From Gyrodactylus bullatarudis (taxonomy: Eukaryota; Platyhelminthes; Monogenea; Gyrodactylidea; Gyrodactylidae), in the NCBI GenBank assembly GCA_012064415.1, contig SSNU01000051.1, positions 555,021-619,020 of the forward strand: a stretch of DNA of 64,000 bases, in the 5' to 3' direction. The notes under the pieces were generated by a model that saw only the letters and a program-made list of their open reading frames with translations, had not been told where the DNA came from and did no database searches. How positions within the stretch are numbered: position 1 is the first letter of the stretch; every line of letters begins with the position of its first letter. The position numbers and the translations under genes are program-made. This document shows, one piece after another, positions 48,201 through 58,268 of the stretch.

Positions 48201-51200
48201 TGATAAAAATAAAAGTGAGAGAGTGATCAAAATTTGATTTTTAGAATCACGATTAGTCAAAGAAACCGATTATGACCATAAAAATTTCAATGGACACGCC
48301 AATTTCCAGGGATCTTGAATCATCAAAATTTCATCGATTTTCAAGTAGTGAAAATGTTCAAAATATCAAAATTCTATTTTCGCACCAAGATGGGCGGATT
48401 CTCAAAATCTGAATCAGCATATTTGATTTCTTTGACTAATCGTGATTCTAAAAATCAAATTTTGATCACTCTCTCACTTTTATTTTTATCAAAATTAGCA
48501 ACTCAAAGTTCAAAAAAATGATAATTCGGCGCCATCGCTAGATTTGAAATATGCCATAACTTTCTTAAAATTTGATTTTTTAAAATTTTTTTTCTTCAGA
48601 TCCTGAAAGTGGAACCTTCGATCTAGATTCAAGAAAAATCTTGATCAAATTCGATTTCTTGATGAAAAAATTAATAATTTTGTAAAAATCATAAATTCCC
48701 ATCTTCATATTAATTAGCTTTATATTAACACTAAAAAAATAAAACAAAGAAGAGAATTTTATTCAAACAAGTAACAAAGTTTAATGTCAAGTTACCACAA
48801 AAAATAATCGATTTATACAAGGCCACCTGTTAGATTAAAACAGAAGCAGTTAGGTCCATAAAAATTCAAGGATATCTAAATAAATACGAAGAGAGTTCAA
48901 ATTACAAGTGACTCATTCACAGAATTGTCTGGAAGAGGATTTGAAGCTTGAACTCCTACAGAATACTTAGAATGGTTCCAATGCTCAAGAAGAGAGGTCG
49001 AAAGCCGTGAGTAATTTGAATTTCCATTTATTTGTATTTAATTACTAAACGTATTCCTTTAGATTTTTTAGTCGCAGGTTTCTAATTCTAAATTACATTT
49101 GGATGGTTGATAAAACTGAAAAAGATCTCAGTATCCAAACGTCTGGAAGAAGGATATGCCTACTCATATTTATTGGAGAAATATTTTACATTGATAGATT
49201 TTTTTTTCTTTGAAATTATAAATTTATTAATTCAATAAGAAATCATTATTATAAATAAATTATCACAAATAAGTTTTTTTGAAAGTTAAAATAACAGATC
49301 GACCTCATCCTGGGAAAATCGGCAGTGTTGGCTCATAAATAGTTAAACTTCACTATTTCCTCTACTTAAGTTAGGAGCAGTCAAAAAGTCAAATACTGAA
49401 ATTCCATGATATTTTCAAAAGAATATTCGATCAAAAAGATGAGATTAATGAAGTTGGGGGTAAAGAAGCTCAATATAGTCAAACATAGTCAAAGTGAGGC
49501 AAAACTAAACTTTAAACGCTTTGAGTTTAATTAGCAGTGAAGGTAAGAACCGGTTAATACAGTAGAGACGTTTGTTAGTGGTGCCTATCTTCGCTGTGGG
49601 TGAAATTTTAAGATTAGAGGAGATTTGAAAGGTCTGAAGTGTCAAGAAAAAATTCTCGGTGAATGTAGAGATTGTTTAAAAATGATTCTGGAAGCCTGTT
49701 AGGTAGCATAATCCTACACTTATTTCGGTTGATTTCCAGTCCCATTGAATAAAGAGATTCTTTCAGTGATTTGAGGTAGTTATTGATTTTAAAACTGGAA
49801 AGACAAATTTAATTCTCTAATCATGTATGGTTTTTGATTCAGGCATGAAATATTTTTCATTTCTTTTTTCTACTGACTGAAATGTGTTCAAGAGTTTTAC
49901 ATCAGAATAGTTTTTTTTTATTTGTTAAAACCACACGTCAAAAAAGAAGAAAATACACGCAAAACATGTATTTTTCAATTTTTTCTCACTTTACGCGCCT
50001 GAATCAAAAACATGAAATATGTTTTATTCATTTTTCTACTGACTTGCCAATATCGGCAACTTTCTTGTGTTTTCCATGTACAGCTATTCTCGATAAATTT
50101 TCTGAAGATTTTTGGAAACTGATCTTTTTCGACCATTTTCACTGCTTGAGAACGGTTCGAGATCAGTTCAAATTGAAGATTCTTAGTGATACACGGTTTC
50201 TTTTACCTGATGGGTTATTTTGGAAAATGCCGTGTTATTCCCCTCACACCTTGAAATCGACAAAAAATTTCAACATAACAGAAAGTGAATATGTTCTCAG
50301 TCATAGTGTAAACTGACAATAATCGAATTATCTCCGATTAAAACTTATCAGGGGCTTAGTTTCGTATCCAATTGGCTACATTGGTATTGTAGGTACATAA
50401 AAAATGATTACCTCAGAAACGAAAATTTTTTTTCTTACTATTTGTCTTAACAAAATGTAATAATCTTCAAAGGCTTTAAACAGTACTCACCAAATAAGCC
50501 TATGAAAAGAGAAGATCGAACTGTGAAATTTTGAAAGAAATGGCATCAAATTCATTGAGTTGGTGTTGAAAGGGTTTAAAAAAATGGAAGAGAATATTTT
50601 TCTTTGATCGGTGTCTCTTTTGAATCGGTTACCAAAAAAATATTTAGAAAATAAAACTTATAAATTTTCCAATTCATCCAGAGAATAGTTTCAGGTTGGC
50701 TTCAATTATAATTTTTCAGGTTTTTGTCTGCAAACAAAGATGGAGTTTTAAACATTTCTGACTTATCTCGGGGAAAAAATTCTTCTTTTTCAAATTAAAT
50801 ACTTTTGAGTCTAAGAATCTCTTGAGATGAAGAACAATAGGAGGATAATCAACGGTGATGCTTGAATTCGGCAGGATAAATCTATCTCAAGTGGATTTTA
50901 ACTCAGAGTGAAGAAAAAGTTTTATATCAAGTTGGCACCAATTTTCGATCACAATCAGGCTATGAATTAATATCTACAGTTATTTCGTTATGAATGCGCA
51001 GGTAGCGTATATCCTTGTTTCGTCTTGTTTGGAAAAGAATTAGCTAAAGGTTACAGTTTACAAATGGATCCTACCGTGACTAGTATTAATAAAACTTTAA
51101 AACTACCTATAGAAACAATCCAAATTTCAACCTCTTCAAAGTACCAAATTTTCTGATAGAAATATCAATTATAAGCATTATTTTGTATTGAAGCATATGT

Positions 51201-54200
51201 GTCGAAAATGCTCATTCAGTCTTAAAAATCCAGAATTAAATCACAGCTCGATTTTCAATGAGTTCTCTGAATACGCAATCACTAAAATCTAGAATATCTT
51301 TAAGAAGATATTCATGGTGAATTTCGTTGTTTTACCATGTCCGTGGGATAATGTGGGAAAAATGGGCAATGAGAATGACTTTCACGCAAAACATGATCTG
51401 AGTAGTCCTATGTAACTCGGATAACTTGTAAATTGGATTGAACTATAAACCCAGGTTGTAGCATATACTGAAGAGTCCAAAAGATGACAAAACGCGCGTA
51501 TATGTCTACTCAGATTATTTCGGAATGCACTGAGAGTTTCATTAGTACTAGTCACAGTGAGATCCATTAGTAAACTTTAACATTCAGCGATATGGACTAA
51601 TCCATTGCCAAATAAGAAAACCCAAAGGGATATTCCCCTAAATACCATTGTAAGTATGGGTGTTGGACTATTACATATGAATCTATAGTTGGCTTCATAT
51701 TCGTATCAACCCAAAAGTGGACAAAGGTAAATTAAGTTCGTTTGGATGAAGATGAAAATAAGAATATGATGATCAAAGAGTGGAAATCTATGAAATAAAT
51801 CTTTCATCTAACGAATCTATGAAAACAGTAATTTATGCTTATGATGCCTTGATTCTATAAAAAATTATCTCTACATTGCAGAAAAAGATTCTTAATGAGT
51901 CTATAGATAAATTCGATTCAAATCTTACGTGACGAAATGAAAACTGAATATATCCTGCAGGAAACTCTTGAACAGATTCATTCGGTAAGAATGAATGAAG
52001 AATATTTCATGACTTACTCAAAAACCGTACATAATAAAACAATATTGAGTACGCAATTCGCATGTAAAACTGATCCTAATCTAATGTTCCCTGATTTAAA
52101 AAATACAAAACCTTTTCCCGAATAAGATATTATACTGATATCAGATCGGCTTTCAAAACTAAGCTCCTAGGCAAAAAAATAAATACTTTTCAGTACCTTA
52201 ATAAACATAATTGATACTTTTGGTATGATAACATAATGATCTAAGATCGATTATATCCCCATTAGAAAGAGTGTAAAATTTCGCGTTAATTAATGGGTAT
52301 TTCGTGGAATTAGCAATTTAAAAAGATTTTCAAAAGGCGCGTAAAGTGAGAAAAAATAGAAAATACATAATTTCCGTGTTTTCTTCTTATTTGACGTGTT
52401 GTTTTAACAAATTAAAAAAACTATTCTGATGTAAAATCTCCGAACACATTTCAGTCAGTAGAAAAAAGAAATGAAAAATATTTCATGACTGACTCAAAAA
52501 CCATGCATAATTAGAGAATTGTGTGTCAAGAAATCGAGGGATTATTACACAATTCGCATGTGAAACTAATCCTCTTTAATGTTCCCTCATTCGTTATATA
52601 ATAATGATACAGTACGAGTTAATGCAAGAGGGGATAATTATTTTCCTAGGGTACCTTAATGTTTCTATAGCTATTGGTGCAATAATTATAATTATTAGAT
52701 CAGATAATTGTCCCTAAATCATTCATTGTTCATCGTTTACAATGCTTGTTAAAGAGAGAAAAATGATCATGATTATTTAGTATTGAAAGAACAATATCAA
52801 TGAATAGACCAGATCAATGTAAAATATTTCTCCAATAAATATGAGTAGGCATATCCTTCTTCCAGACGTTTGGATACTGAGATCTTTTTCAGTTTTATCA
52901 ACCATCCAAATGTAATTTAGAATTAGAAACCTGCGACTAGGAAAATCTAAAATTTTATTCCTTACAGTGGCTCCTATTGGTCTCAAATGCCCCTTTACAT
53001 AAAATGAGATATTCTCTTGTTTAATACACAACCAATTAATGTTTTAGATTTTTATGATTTCTGCTGTCTGTATGTAAAGAAACTGGAGTTTTATCGATCC
53101 TCTCTTGTAGGCCCTACAATGTAGGGGAATTAATGCCAGATTATCTAATGATAAGATTCATATCTTTTACATATTGTCAATACAACTGTACTATTTAATT
53201 ATGACCTGATTATCTTGATTCTTTGGATAATATTTGTCTTATATTTCTTAGAGTCTGAGTTTCTGTCCTCTCATTGGGAGTTAGTAGAGCAAACTATGCT
53301 TATCAATATTTGAATACGAGTTAGCTACATCAGATATAAGAAACCCGTACTCTCTGGTCTCAAATTATTCCGTTTGAGTTTTCTCACCAAATGAGGATTT
53401 CTGATCCATCAAATATTTGTGGTCAAATCAAAAGTTTTATCGGTTTTCTAATGCAAAATTCAAAAATATTAAATCCCGCCCTACGAGTTCTTGATTGAAT
53501 AAAAAGAAGGAAATAAAGTAAAAAAACTATTGAAAAATGAAAAAAAGATGAATACAACAAAAGAAGATAGAAAAGAATTAAATCTTTGAAAAGATTAGCC
53601 GAAAGAGCGAGGAATTTAGAGAGAATTTTTTCTTAAACGATGAGAAAATTTGGAATTTCAGATGAAAAAAACAGCTTTTAATTTCATTTTTTTAGATCAA
53701 ATTTAGGAAATATTAAGTGAGCCTAATTATAAACCAAATTAACTAGTAAGATGAAACAGTTGAATTGGAGAAACCACTATTTTTGTGAAGCTCAACTTCA
53801 AAGGTGATGGGTTCAGTAACGACATTGACGAAAGAAGAAGACTTGATGATCTCATATCAATCAACTTACAATTGACAATTTTAGTTAAAACTCAGAGATT
53901 AATTATTTTGATTCATGAGGATTTACTGAAGTCAGATAAAAAGATTCTACTAGTTTACAAATTCCAGTGTGGTTGTAGGGCCTAATAAATAGGCAGAAGT
54001 AGGCATTTCAGACAAGAAGAACATGCAGCTTCAAACTCTAGTGAGGACAGCATAGATTTTTAGGCGAAAGAAAGAACTAAACTAAACCTAATCGATGTGT
54101 TCAGAAAAATCTATTCCTATGTGAGCTTTTTCACTGCTCTCCCGAATAGTTGCTTGTGTTTTAATCTTATTTTCTTTGACTTTTACAATTTTTGTCATAA

Positions 54201-54602
54201 TTTGTAAATTATTATCTTGAATGAGCTCTTAACTTGTATCATTTTCGCAAGTGTTTGAACAGTTAGGTGAAGTACTAATTCGTAATAAATAGGGGGGGGG
54301 GGGTAAAATCCATGTCTGGATTTGATTCTAAATTCGTAGAAAAATTCATCCCTGAATTGGATTTAATAGATGGATTAAGGAAAGTAAACCCTAAATAAAA
54401 TTAGGGAAGAATTCGCTATTGCGCTGTTGAAATTGATGTCTGATTTTATCAGGATCTCCTGGAGAAAGTGCACAGGACTGTAAAAGTCCGTTTTATATTT
54501 TTATATAGTAGAAATTACTCACTTCGTCCCCGTTGATCTTCATGTAGTTTTCGGCCAACTTTGAACTGAAACTATTCTGACGGAATATCATTGAAGCATT
54601 GG
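39246..54602 (-). CDS. Ras GTPase-activating protein, SynGAP/DAB2IP type, C-terminal eight exons (partial)
   Basis: Read right to left the exons are 54602-54523, 47727-47550, 45083-44711, 44648-44408, 40927-40655, 40264-39875, 39729-39524 and 39465-39246 (TGA). Phases agree throughout, giving about 652 residues. The first exon carries MIFRQNSFSSKLAENYMK with the arginine finger (FRQNS). The second has YLKLLMSDLIKRIVD and EVDPSKF. The fourth has FLRFICPAIMSPSLFNI, the RasGAP signature. The fifth starts EPYMSFLNVYIE, as in the SynGAP family just after the GAP domain. A Ser/Asn-rich tail ends in NNPYEY. Role: speeds GTP hydrolysis on Ras (and possibly Rap) near membranes. The GAP domain contains an extra stretch of about 135 residues. 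Upstream exons (PH, C2 and the start of the GAP domain) were not found up to 64 kb. Confidence 0.88.
41747..41906. repeat. Inverted repeat with arms of about 55 bp
   Basis: The left arm contains AAAGTTATAGCGGTTCAAAG. The right arm contains CTTTGAACCGCTATAACTTT. Pairing continues outward through TGTATCT / AGATACA and TTTTGATC / GATCAAAA. The loop is about 48 nt. It is probably the core of a small hairpin transposon. Confidence 0.7.
43085..43260. repeat. Solo arm of FB1 foldback family
   Basis: TTAGTATGAAAATGGGAG, then TTTTATGATTTTTACAAAAT and AAGAAATCGAATTTGATCAA, match the left arm at 47974-48060. No inverse partner is found nearby. Confidence 0.55.
45084..47549 (-). other. RasGAP intron, 2.5 kb
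   Basis: AT-rich. The 333-nt open stretch at 45175-45507 resembles repeat-derived sequence rather than a gene. An AAT microsatellite lies near 45938. No other feature is supported. Confidence 0.5.
47974..48718. repeat. Near-perfect 745-bp palindrome: FB1 foldback element
   Basis: The left arm 47974-48262 and right arm 48424-48718 are almost identical reverse complements over about 290 bp. Examples are ACTTTCAGGATCTGAAGAAA / TTTCTTCAGATCCTGAAAGT and CTAGCGATGGCGCCGAATTA / TAATTCGGCGCCATCGCTAG. The loop of about 160 nt is weakly paired. The ends (CTAATTAATATGAAGATGGG) match the other FB1 copies. The high arm identity suggests recent mobility or gene conversion. No protein is encoded. Confidence 0.85.
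49069..52945. repeat. 3.9-kb region bounded by inverted repeats, mosaic of degenerate repeats
   Basis: The segment 49069-49197 (TAGTCGCAGGTTTCTAATTC ... AATATTTTACATTGAT) is inverted at about 52812-52940. A second inner pair is 49801-49990 against 52330-52520 (TCATGTATGGTTTTTGATTC; TTTTCTCACTTTACGCGCC). A direct repeat relates 52000-52100 to 52480-52590 (ATATTTCATGACT.ACTCAAA). The 51120-51390 block is an inverted copy of 27780-28150. The 145-residue open frame at 49882-50316 lies in this repeat and shows no domain, so I do not call it a gene. Confidence 0.6.
53740..54302 (+). pseudogene. Degenerate Penelope-like element fragment
   Basis: The frame at 53785 has MKLNFKGDGFSNDI, then LLVYKFQCGCRA and stops. 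This parallels MKLNFKGDGLSNDI at about 60265 and the GIY-YIG start at 60445. After that come EEHAASNSSEDSIDF and the PLE tail (GTGAGCTTTTTCACTGCTCT, TTTGTAAATTATTATC). A G-run follows at about 54291-54302. It is a dead copy lying within the RasGAP intron. Confidence 0.75.
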
Positions 54603-54776
54603 CTAGAATGAAAATACAAAAATTTAACCTTGACTTTAAAGGTATCAAAGTGTGTCTCATCAAAATTTTAATCAAACCTTTAGAACTGAAATATGTAATC
54701 GTCTTGTAACTCAATCTGCTAAAGCTTCAAATGTAGCCAATTTTCGGATGAAAAATTTCCCAATTTTAGAATTGTT

Positions 54777-55762
54777 CTAACCAAATAGGAATTTATTCAT
54801 TACAAGAATTATGACATGTATGAGTGATAGTTCAGATAAAATCAAAGTTGAACAACCATTAACAGTGCAGTCAATGTTACATTTGGAAATTTCTGTCCTA
54901 CTGGTAGAAGTGGGTATAACGGGTAATTCTGTTGTCTGCGAGGGATAATGTGTAGTCGTTGTTGTCGTGGTTATTGGAATGGTGGGAAAGTTTCTAACCA
55001 CTTCGACTCTTTGCTTTTGAATGGGTCGAAACATGTTCTTGACTGGGGCTTGGTAGCTGCGAAAGAAGGCAATTTGTGACTTGGTGATTTTAACAGGCCT
55101 CAGAAAGACGTAAACATCTGCACGGGTACAATCATCCCTGACGTAGCATCCGTAGTAGAAATAATACTTTCCAATATCGAGGTGCTTTTTGAAAATTTCG
55201 ATTCTCGGAGTCCTTCCAAAAGTGTCACTCATTATAGTGCCAACTTTGAAGTTCAAACTTTTACCAGCCATATTGGGAAATAATTCTGAGAACAAGGTCG
55301 TTTCAGTGTCCTCTACTTCTTGGAGAAGAAAGTTGAATGATTTCTTGCCCAGATTGTTCATGGGAATGTGTAGTTCTCCAAAGAATCGTTCGCCATTCAG
55401 AGCATGGTTTGAGCCCATCCTATTCTCAATTGAGTAGGTCAGGTAAATTTCCTTAAAGACATTCTTGCTGGTAAATTCAAAACGTCCATTTCTACAAGCA
55501 AAATAGACTTAACGAATAACATAACGAGAAAGAATAGCTTACTATCATCATCTGTTGACCCGGCTATATCAAAGCTGGTACAATTTTCATTATCCCAGTC
55601 ATTTGTAAGTACAATAAGACTGGGGTCATAGCGTGCCTCTTTTTCGACAACATTAATCGGTGAATATTTATCGGAACATTTCCAACTAGCGTACATCGAA
55701 GTGGATTTAGACAGAATTAAAAAGCCTATTAGAACCCAAATTATTCGATGAATTGACATCAT
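54777..55762 (-). CDS. Secreted, probably GPI-anchored protein of unknown function
   Basis: Two exons, 55762-55560 and 55491-54777, give 305 residues. The junction uses a weak donor (GG, then GTCAAC) but restores the frame with a normal 68-nt intron. The stronger-looking GTAAGC donor at 55542 would break the frame. The N-terminus is a signal peptide (IIWVLIGFLILSKSTSMYA). The ectodomain has scattered cysteines (WKCSD, ENCTSF, YGCYVRDDC) and no domain I recognise. A Thr run and TTELP stretch form a mucin-like stalk, followed by CNIDCTVNGC and a C-terminal hydrophobic tail (LSLIHVIILVMNKFLFG) that looks like a GPI signal. It lies just upstream of the first RasGAP exon seen, on the same strand, so it probably sits inside a RasGAP intron. 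Confidence 0.65.
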
Positions 55763-56461
55763 GTTATATATGCTAGATGATTAACACAGCTCAAAGATTA
55801 AAGTTTTATATGAATAATTTCTATTGTTTGTTTAATAAAATAGAAATACTTGCGTCATAATTGAAGAGAAAACATTTCATAATTATGAAATGTTTGCTTT
55901 AATAAAAACTTGATACTGAGTTGTTTTGTAGACGATCCCAGACTGATTTTAATGCCAAATCGAAATATCTCCCAGTTTATAGAGATGGGTACCATGACGA
56001 CGTGAATTTAAAATTGATTTCCTAAATCTGGGATTTGCCCATTTGACAGATTTTAACTTTAAAAATGATTAGAGTTAAATAATTAAATGAAAATAATAAA
56101 TTACAATTATAAAAAATTGTATAAAACCAAATACATCTTGTAGAGCAAGTTGAGTTCAGTTGAAATGCAAATTTTAAGAAAATTTGTACGTGTACTTTTC
56201 GAGCTATTCGACCTAAACTAAAAACCTGACTTGCAGCCAAGTATCTTTTTGGTGTATATTAATTTGTTTCCGAGTTATTCGATGTCAAAGACAAAAATTC
56301 ATGTTAATTCTTCGATAAATTCAAACTTTGTTAATGTTTTTCTCCCAATCCCAGTCTTGCTAGGAAAAATTCAAGCCTAACAATAGGTGTGTCTTAATCT
56401 TAACTCACTATTCCGTAAAAGAAAAAAAGATGTTTTCGATCAAATAAAAAAGTTTTCATTC
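55763..56461. other. Region upstream of the secreted-protein gene
   Basis: About 0.7 kb likely to contain that gene's promoter. The 72-codon open stretch at 56022-56240 lacks features and is not called. I see nothing else. Confidence 0.45.
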
Positions 56462-57163
56462 AGAAACATACATTTCACGATTTCACCGAATTGATAGTAT
56501 TTTCTATTTAAATATTTCATTCAAAACTTTCCGCCATTTTAGTTTATGGAAGTGCTCTCCTTGCTCGTCAGAATAATTTGATAATAGCCCATCCTTGAAT
56601 TTATCTAAATGACATAGCAAACGATGGGCTTTATACGTTTGTAATCTCTTAAGAATGTATTTATCAAAGGTCTGAATTGTTCTGATTTTGTCCGGCCTAA
56701 AATATTCTTTATGAGATCAAAACTCTCATCAACATCAATTGGTTCGTTTATAGGTTCTTGAAAATAAATTGTTCTTTCATAGAGACGTGATTCTGAAGGG
56801 GGATATATTGCATTTCTGGTTTTTTGAAATTTGATCTTAAAACTGTTACAAAAATAGCAATCTAGATCATGATTAAAGGATTGAGTCAAATGTTTAACCT
56901 TGATGCTCGGAACATTCTTAAAAGAATCTCGAGGCCAAAATTATTTAAGGGTTTCCCCTTGACATTGATTGTTATTTCATAAAGAGGAAATTTATTAGAT
57001 GAAAATAATCCACACAAATAGCACATATTTCTGCGGTTCTTGAAACAAAGGTTTCTTGAGAAATACATTAAAAACTAAAATGGCGGAAAGTTTTGAATGA
57101 AATATTTATATATTTGTATAGAAAATACTATCAATTCGGTGAAATCGTGAAATGTATGTTTCT
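56462..57163. mobile_element. 702-bp element with about 85-bp inverted ends carrying a Cys-rich pseudogene
   Basis: The left end AGAAACATACATTTCACGAT (56462-56544, through CCGCCATTTTAGTTT) is inverted at 57064-57163, with an 11-nt insertion in the right arm. TCA flanks both sides if the ends are taken as GAAAC..GTTTC, a possible target duplication. The interior is almost entirely coding-like on the minus strand. The transposon class is not recognised. Confidence 0.6.
56605..57068 (-). pseudogene. Cys-rich coding fragment, frame-shifted, inside the 56.5-kb element
   Basis: Two adjoining minus-strand frames, 57068-56886 and 56889-56605, are related by a one-base shift near 56890. The first has NMCYLCGLF and FRASRLNI. 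The second has LDCYFCNSF and ends RIKPIVCYVI. Two CxxC pairs about 55 residues apart suggest a zinc-binding domain. I do not recognise the protein. It may be a fragment of a transposon protein or a captured host exon. The frameshift and lack of a clear start argue against function. Confidence 0.5.
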
Positions 57164-57178
57164 CAATTTTTTCGAAAT

Positions 57179-57560
57179 TCAACATGCTCTACAAAGATAT
57201 TGGGTCGAATATTTTTTTTGAATACATAGATTGGGTTTGTATTGATTGATAAAGAATTTCTCCTTTACCCACACATCTATACTGTCATCCCCAGGATTTT
57301 TATATAAAACGGAAATATTTGAAATTGAAGCTGCGTGGTTTTCCTGCTTAAGATGTCTATTAACCACGGTATCCTTATGTAGATGATCATTGGATCTTGT
57401 AGACAATTTCCTAATAGTTCTTCCTATGTAAGAAGCGCCACAATCACACTGGAATTGATAAACTAATAGTATTCTCTTCAGGCTAATATGAATCAAACTG
57501 AACAATCTGTGTTTTAAATACAATTTTCAATTGTATATTATTATAATTTTGATTGATTAT
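57179..57560 (-). pseudogene. Penelope-like element fragment (minus strand): GIY-YIG endonuclease
   Basis: The minus-strand frame at 57523-57179 has LLVYQFQCDCGASYIGRT, then STRSNDHLHKDTVVNRHL, KQENHAASISNISVLYK and VKEKFFINQYKPNLC. This is a nearly intact GIY-YIG domain with its Cys/His positions, almost identical to the plus-strand copy at 60430-60729. It is cut off at about 57215 after IQKK and joins another PLE piece head-to-head at about 57561. Confidence 0.85.
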
Positions 57561-57561
57561 T

Positions 57562-57850
57562 GAACATCTTAAGCAGGAAAACCAAGGAGCTTCAATTTCT
57601 AATTTTTCCATTTTATACAAAAACCCTAATGACGACAGTATAGATGAATGGGCGAAGAATTTCTAACTAACCTATATAAAACTAATCTATGTGCTCGAAA
57701 AAAGCTATTCATATAATCTTCAACTACCTTGACTAATGTGAGCTTTTTCACTTTTCTCTCCACTGTTGCTATCTAATGGAAAGTTTTGGTGTTTTTTCAG
57801 CTTGCATTTATAGTTAATTCTTAAACTTTTACTATTTCTTTCAAAATTTT
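57562..57850 (+). pseudogene. Penelope-like endonuclease C-terminal remnant and tail (plus strand)
   Basis: Begins ATCTTAAGCAGGAAAACCAA. It encodes a broken version of the end of the GIY-YIG domain (YKNPND-DSID), followed by the PLE tail GTGAGCTTTTTCACTTTTCT and TTTTTTCAGCTTGCATTTAT. It lies in head-to-head junction with the minus-strand copy and directly upstream of the reverse transcriptase piece. This is the partial tandem arrangement usual for PLEs. Confidence 0.7.
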
Positions 57851-58268
57851 AATTTATTATTTTCATAGATGAACACGATGGTTTTGAAATTCAAAGTAAT
57901 GAAATTGCGTCTCTTATAAGAATCTGTTGTACTAATGTTCCATTGTCATTTCAAAACAAAGTTTTCATTCAAAAAGATGGGATAGCTATGGGCTCACCTC
58001 TTAGTCCTCTCTTAGCTGATATCTTTTTAGTTTGGTTAGAGATGAATAAGATGTCTGAAACTATCAGTACTTTCACTGATGTTTACATCAGATATGTCGA
58101 TGACACTTTTATTCTGATGAAACCTAATGTATCAATAGATGATTTTTTCTTTAAGATGAACTCATTTCATCCGAATATTAAATTCACTATGGAAAAGAGA
58201 ATCTAATGGTATTTTGAGTTTTCTAGATGTAAAACTAACCAGAAAAGAAGATGGATCAATTTTAAGTA
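57850..58268 (+). pseudogene. Penelope-like reverse transcriptase, C-terminal half (interrupted)
   Basis: The frame around 57943-58206 shows DGIAMGSPLSPLLADIFL and YIRYVDDTFILM, with the catalytic YVDD of a reverse transcriptase. After a one-base shift near 58195 it goes on SNGILSFLDVKLTRKEDG. The element is then cut at 58268 by the 1.73-kb inverted-repeat element and resumes at 59995. The 5' half of the RT is absent. It is a dead copy because of the frameshift and truncation. Confidence 0.88.

Larger units (their letters stand above)
47728..54522 (-). other. RasGAP intron, 6.8 kb
   Basis: Splits the GAP domain between INGDE and YLKLL. It holds the FB1 palindrome (47974-48718), a large inverted-repeat region (49069-52945) and a degenerate plus-strand PLE fragment (53740-54300). 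No additional exon is recognised. Confidence 0.65.

Noticed and set aside
49882..50316. 145-codon open frame as a possible gene
   Set aside because: It lies within an inverted repeat, has no initiating context or domain, and its bases recur in inverted form at 52.3-52.5 kb.
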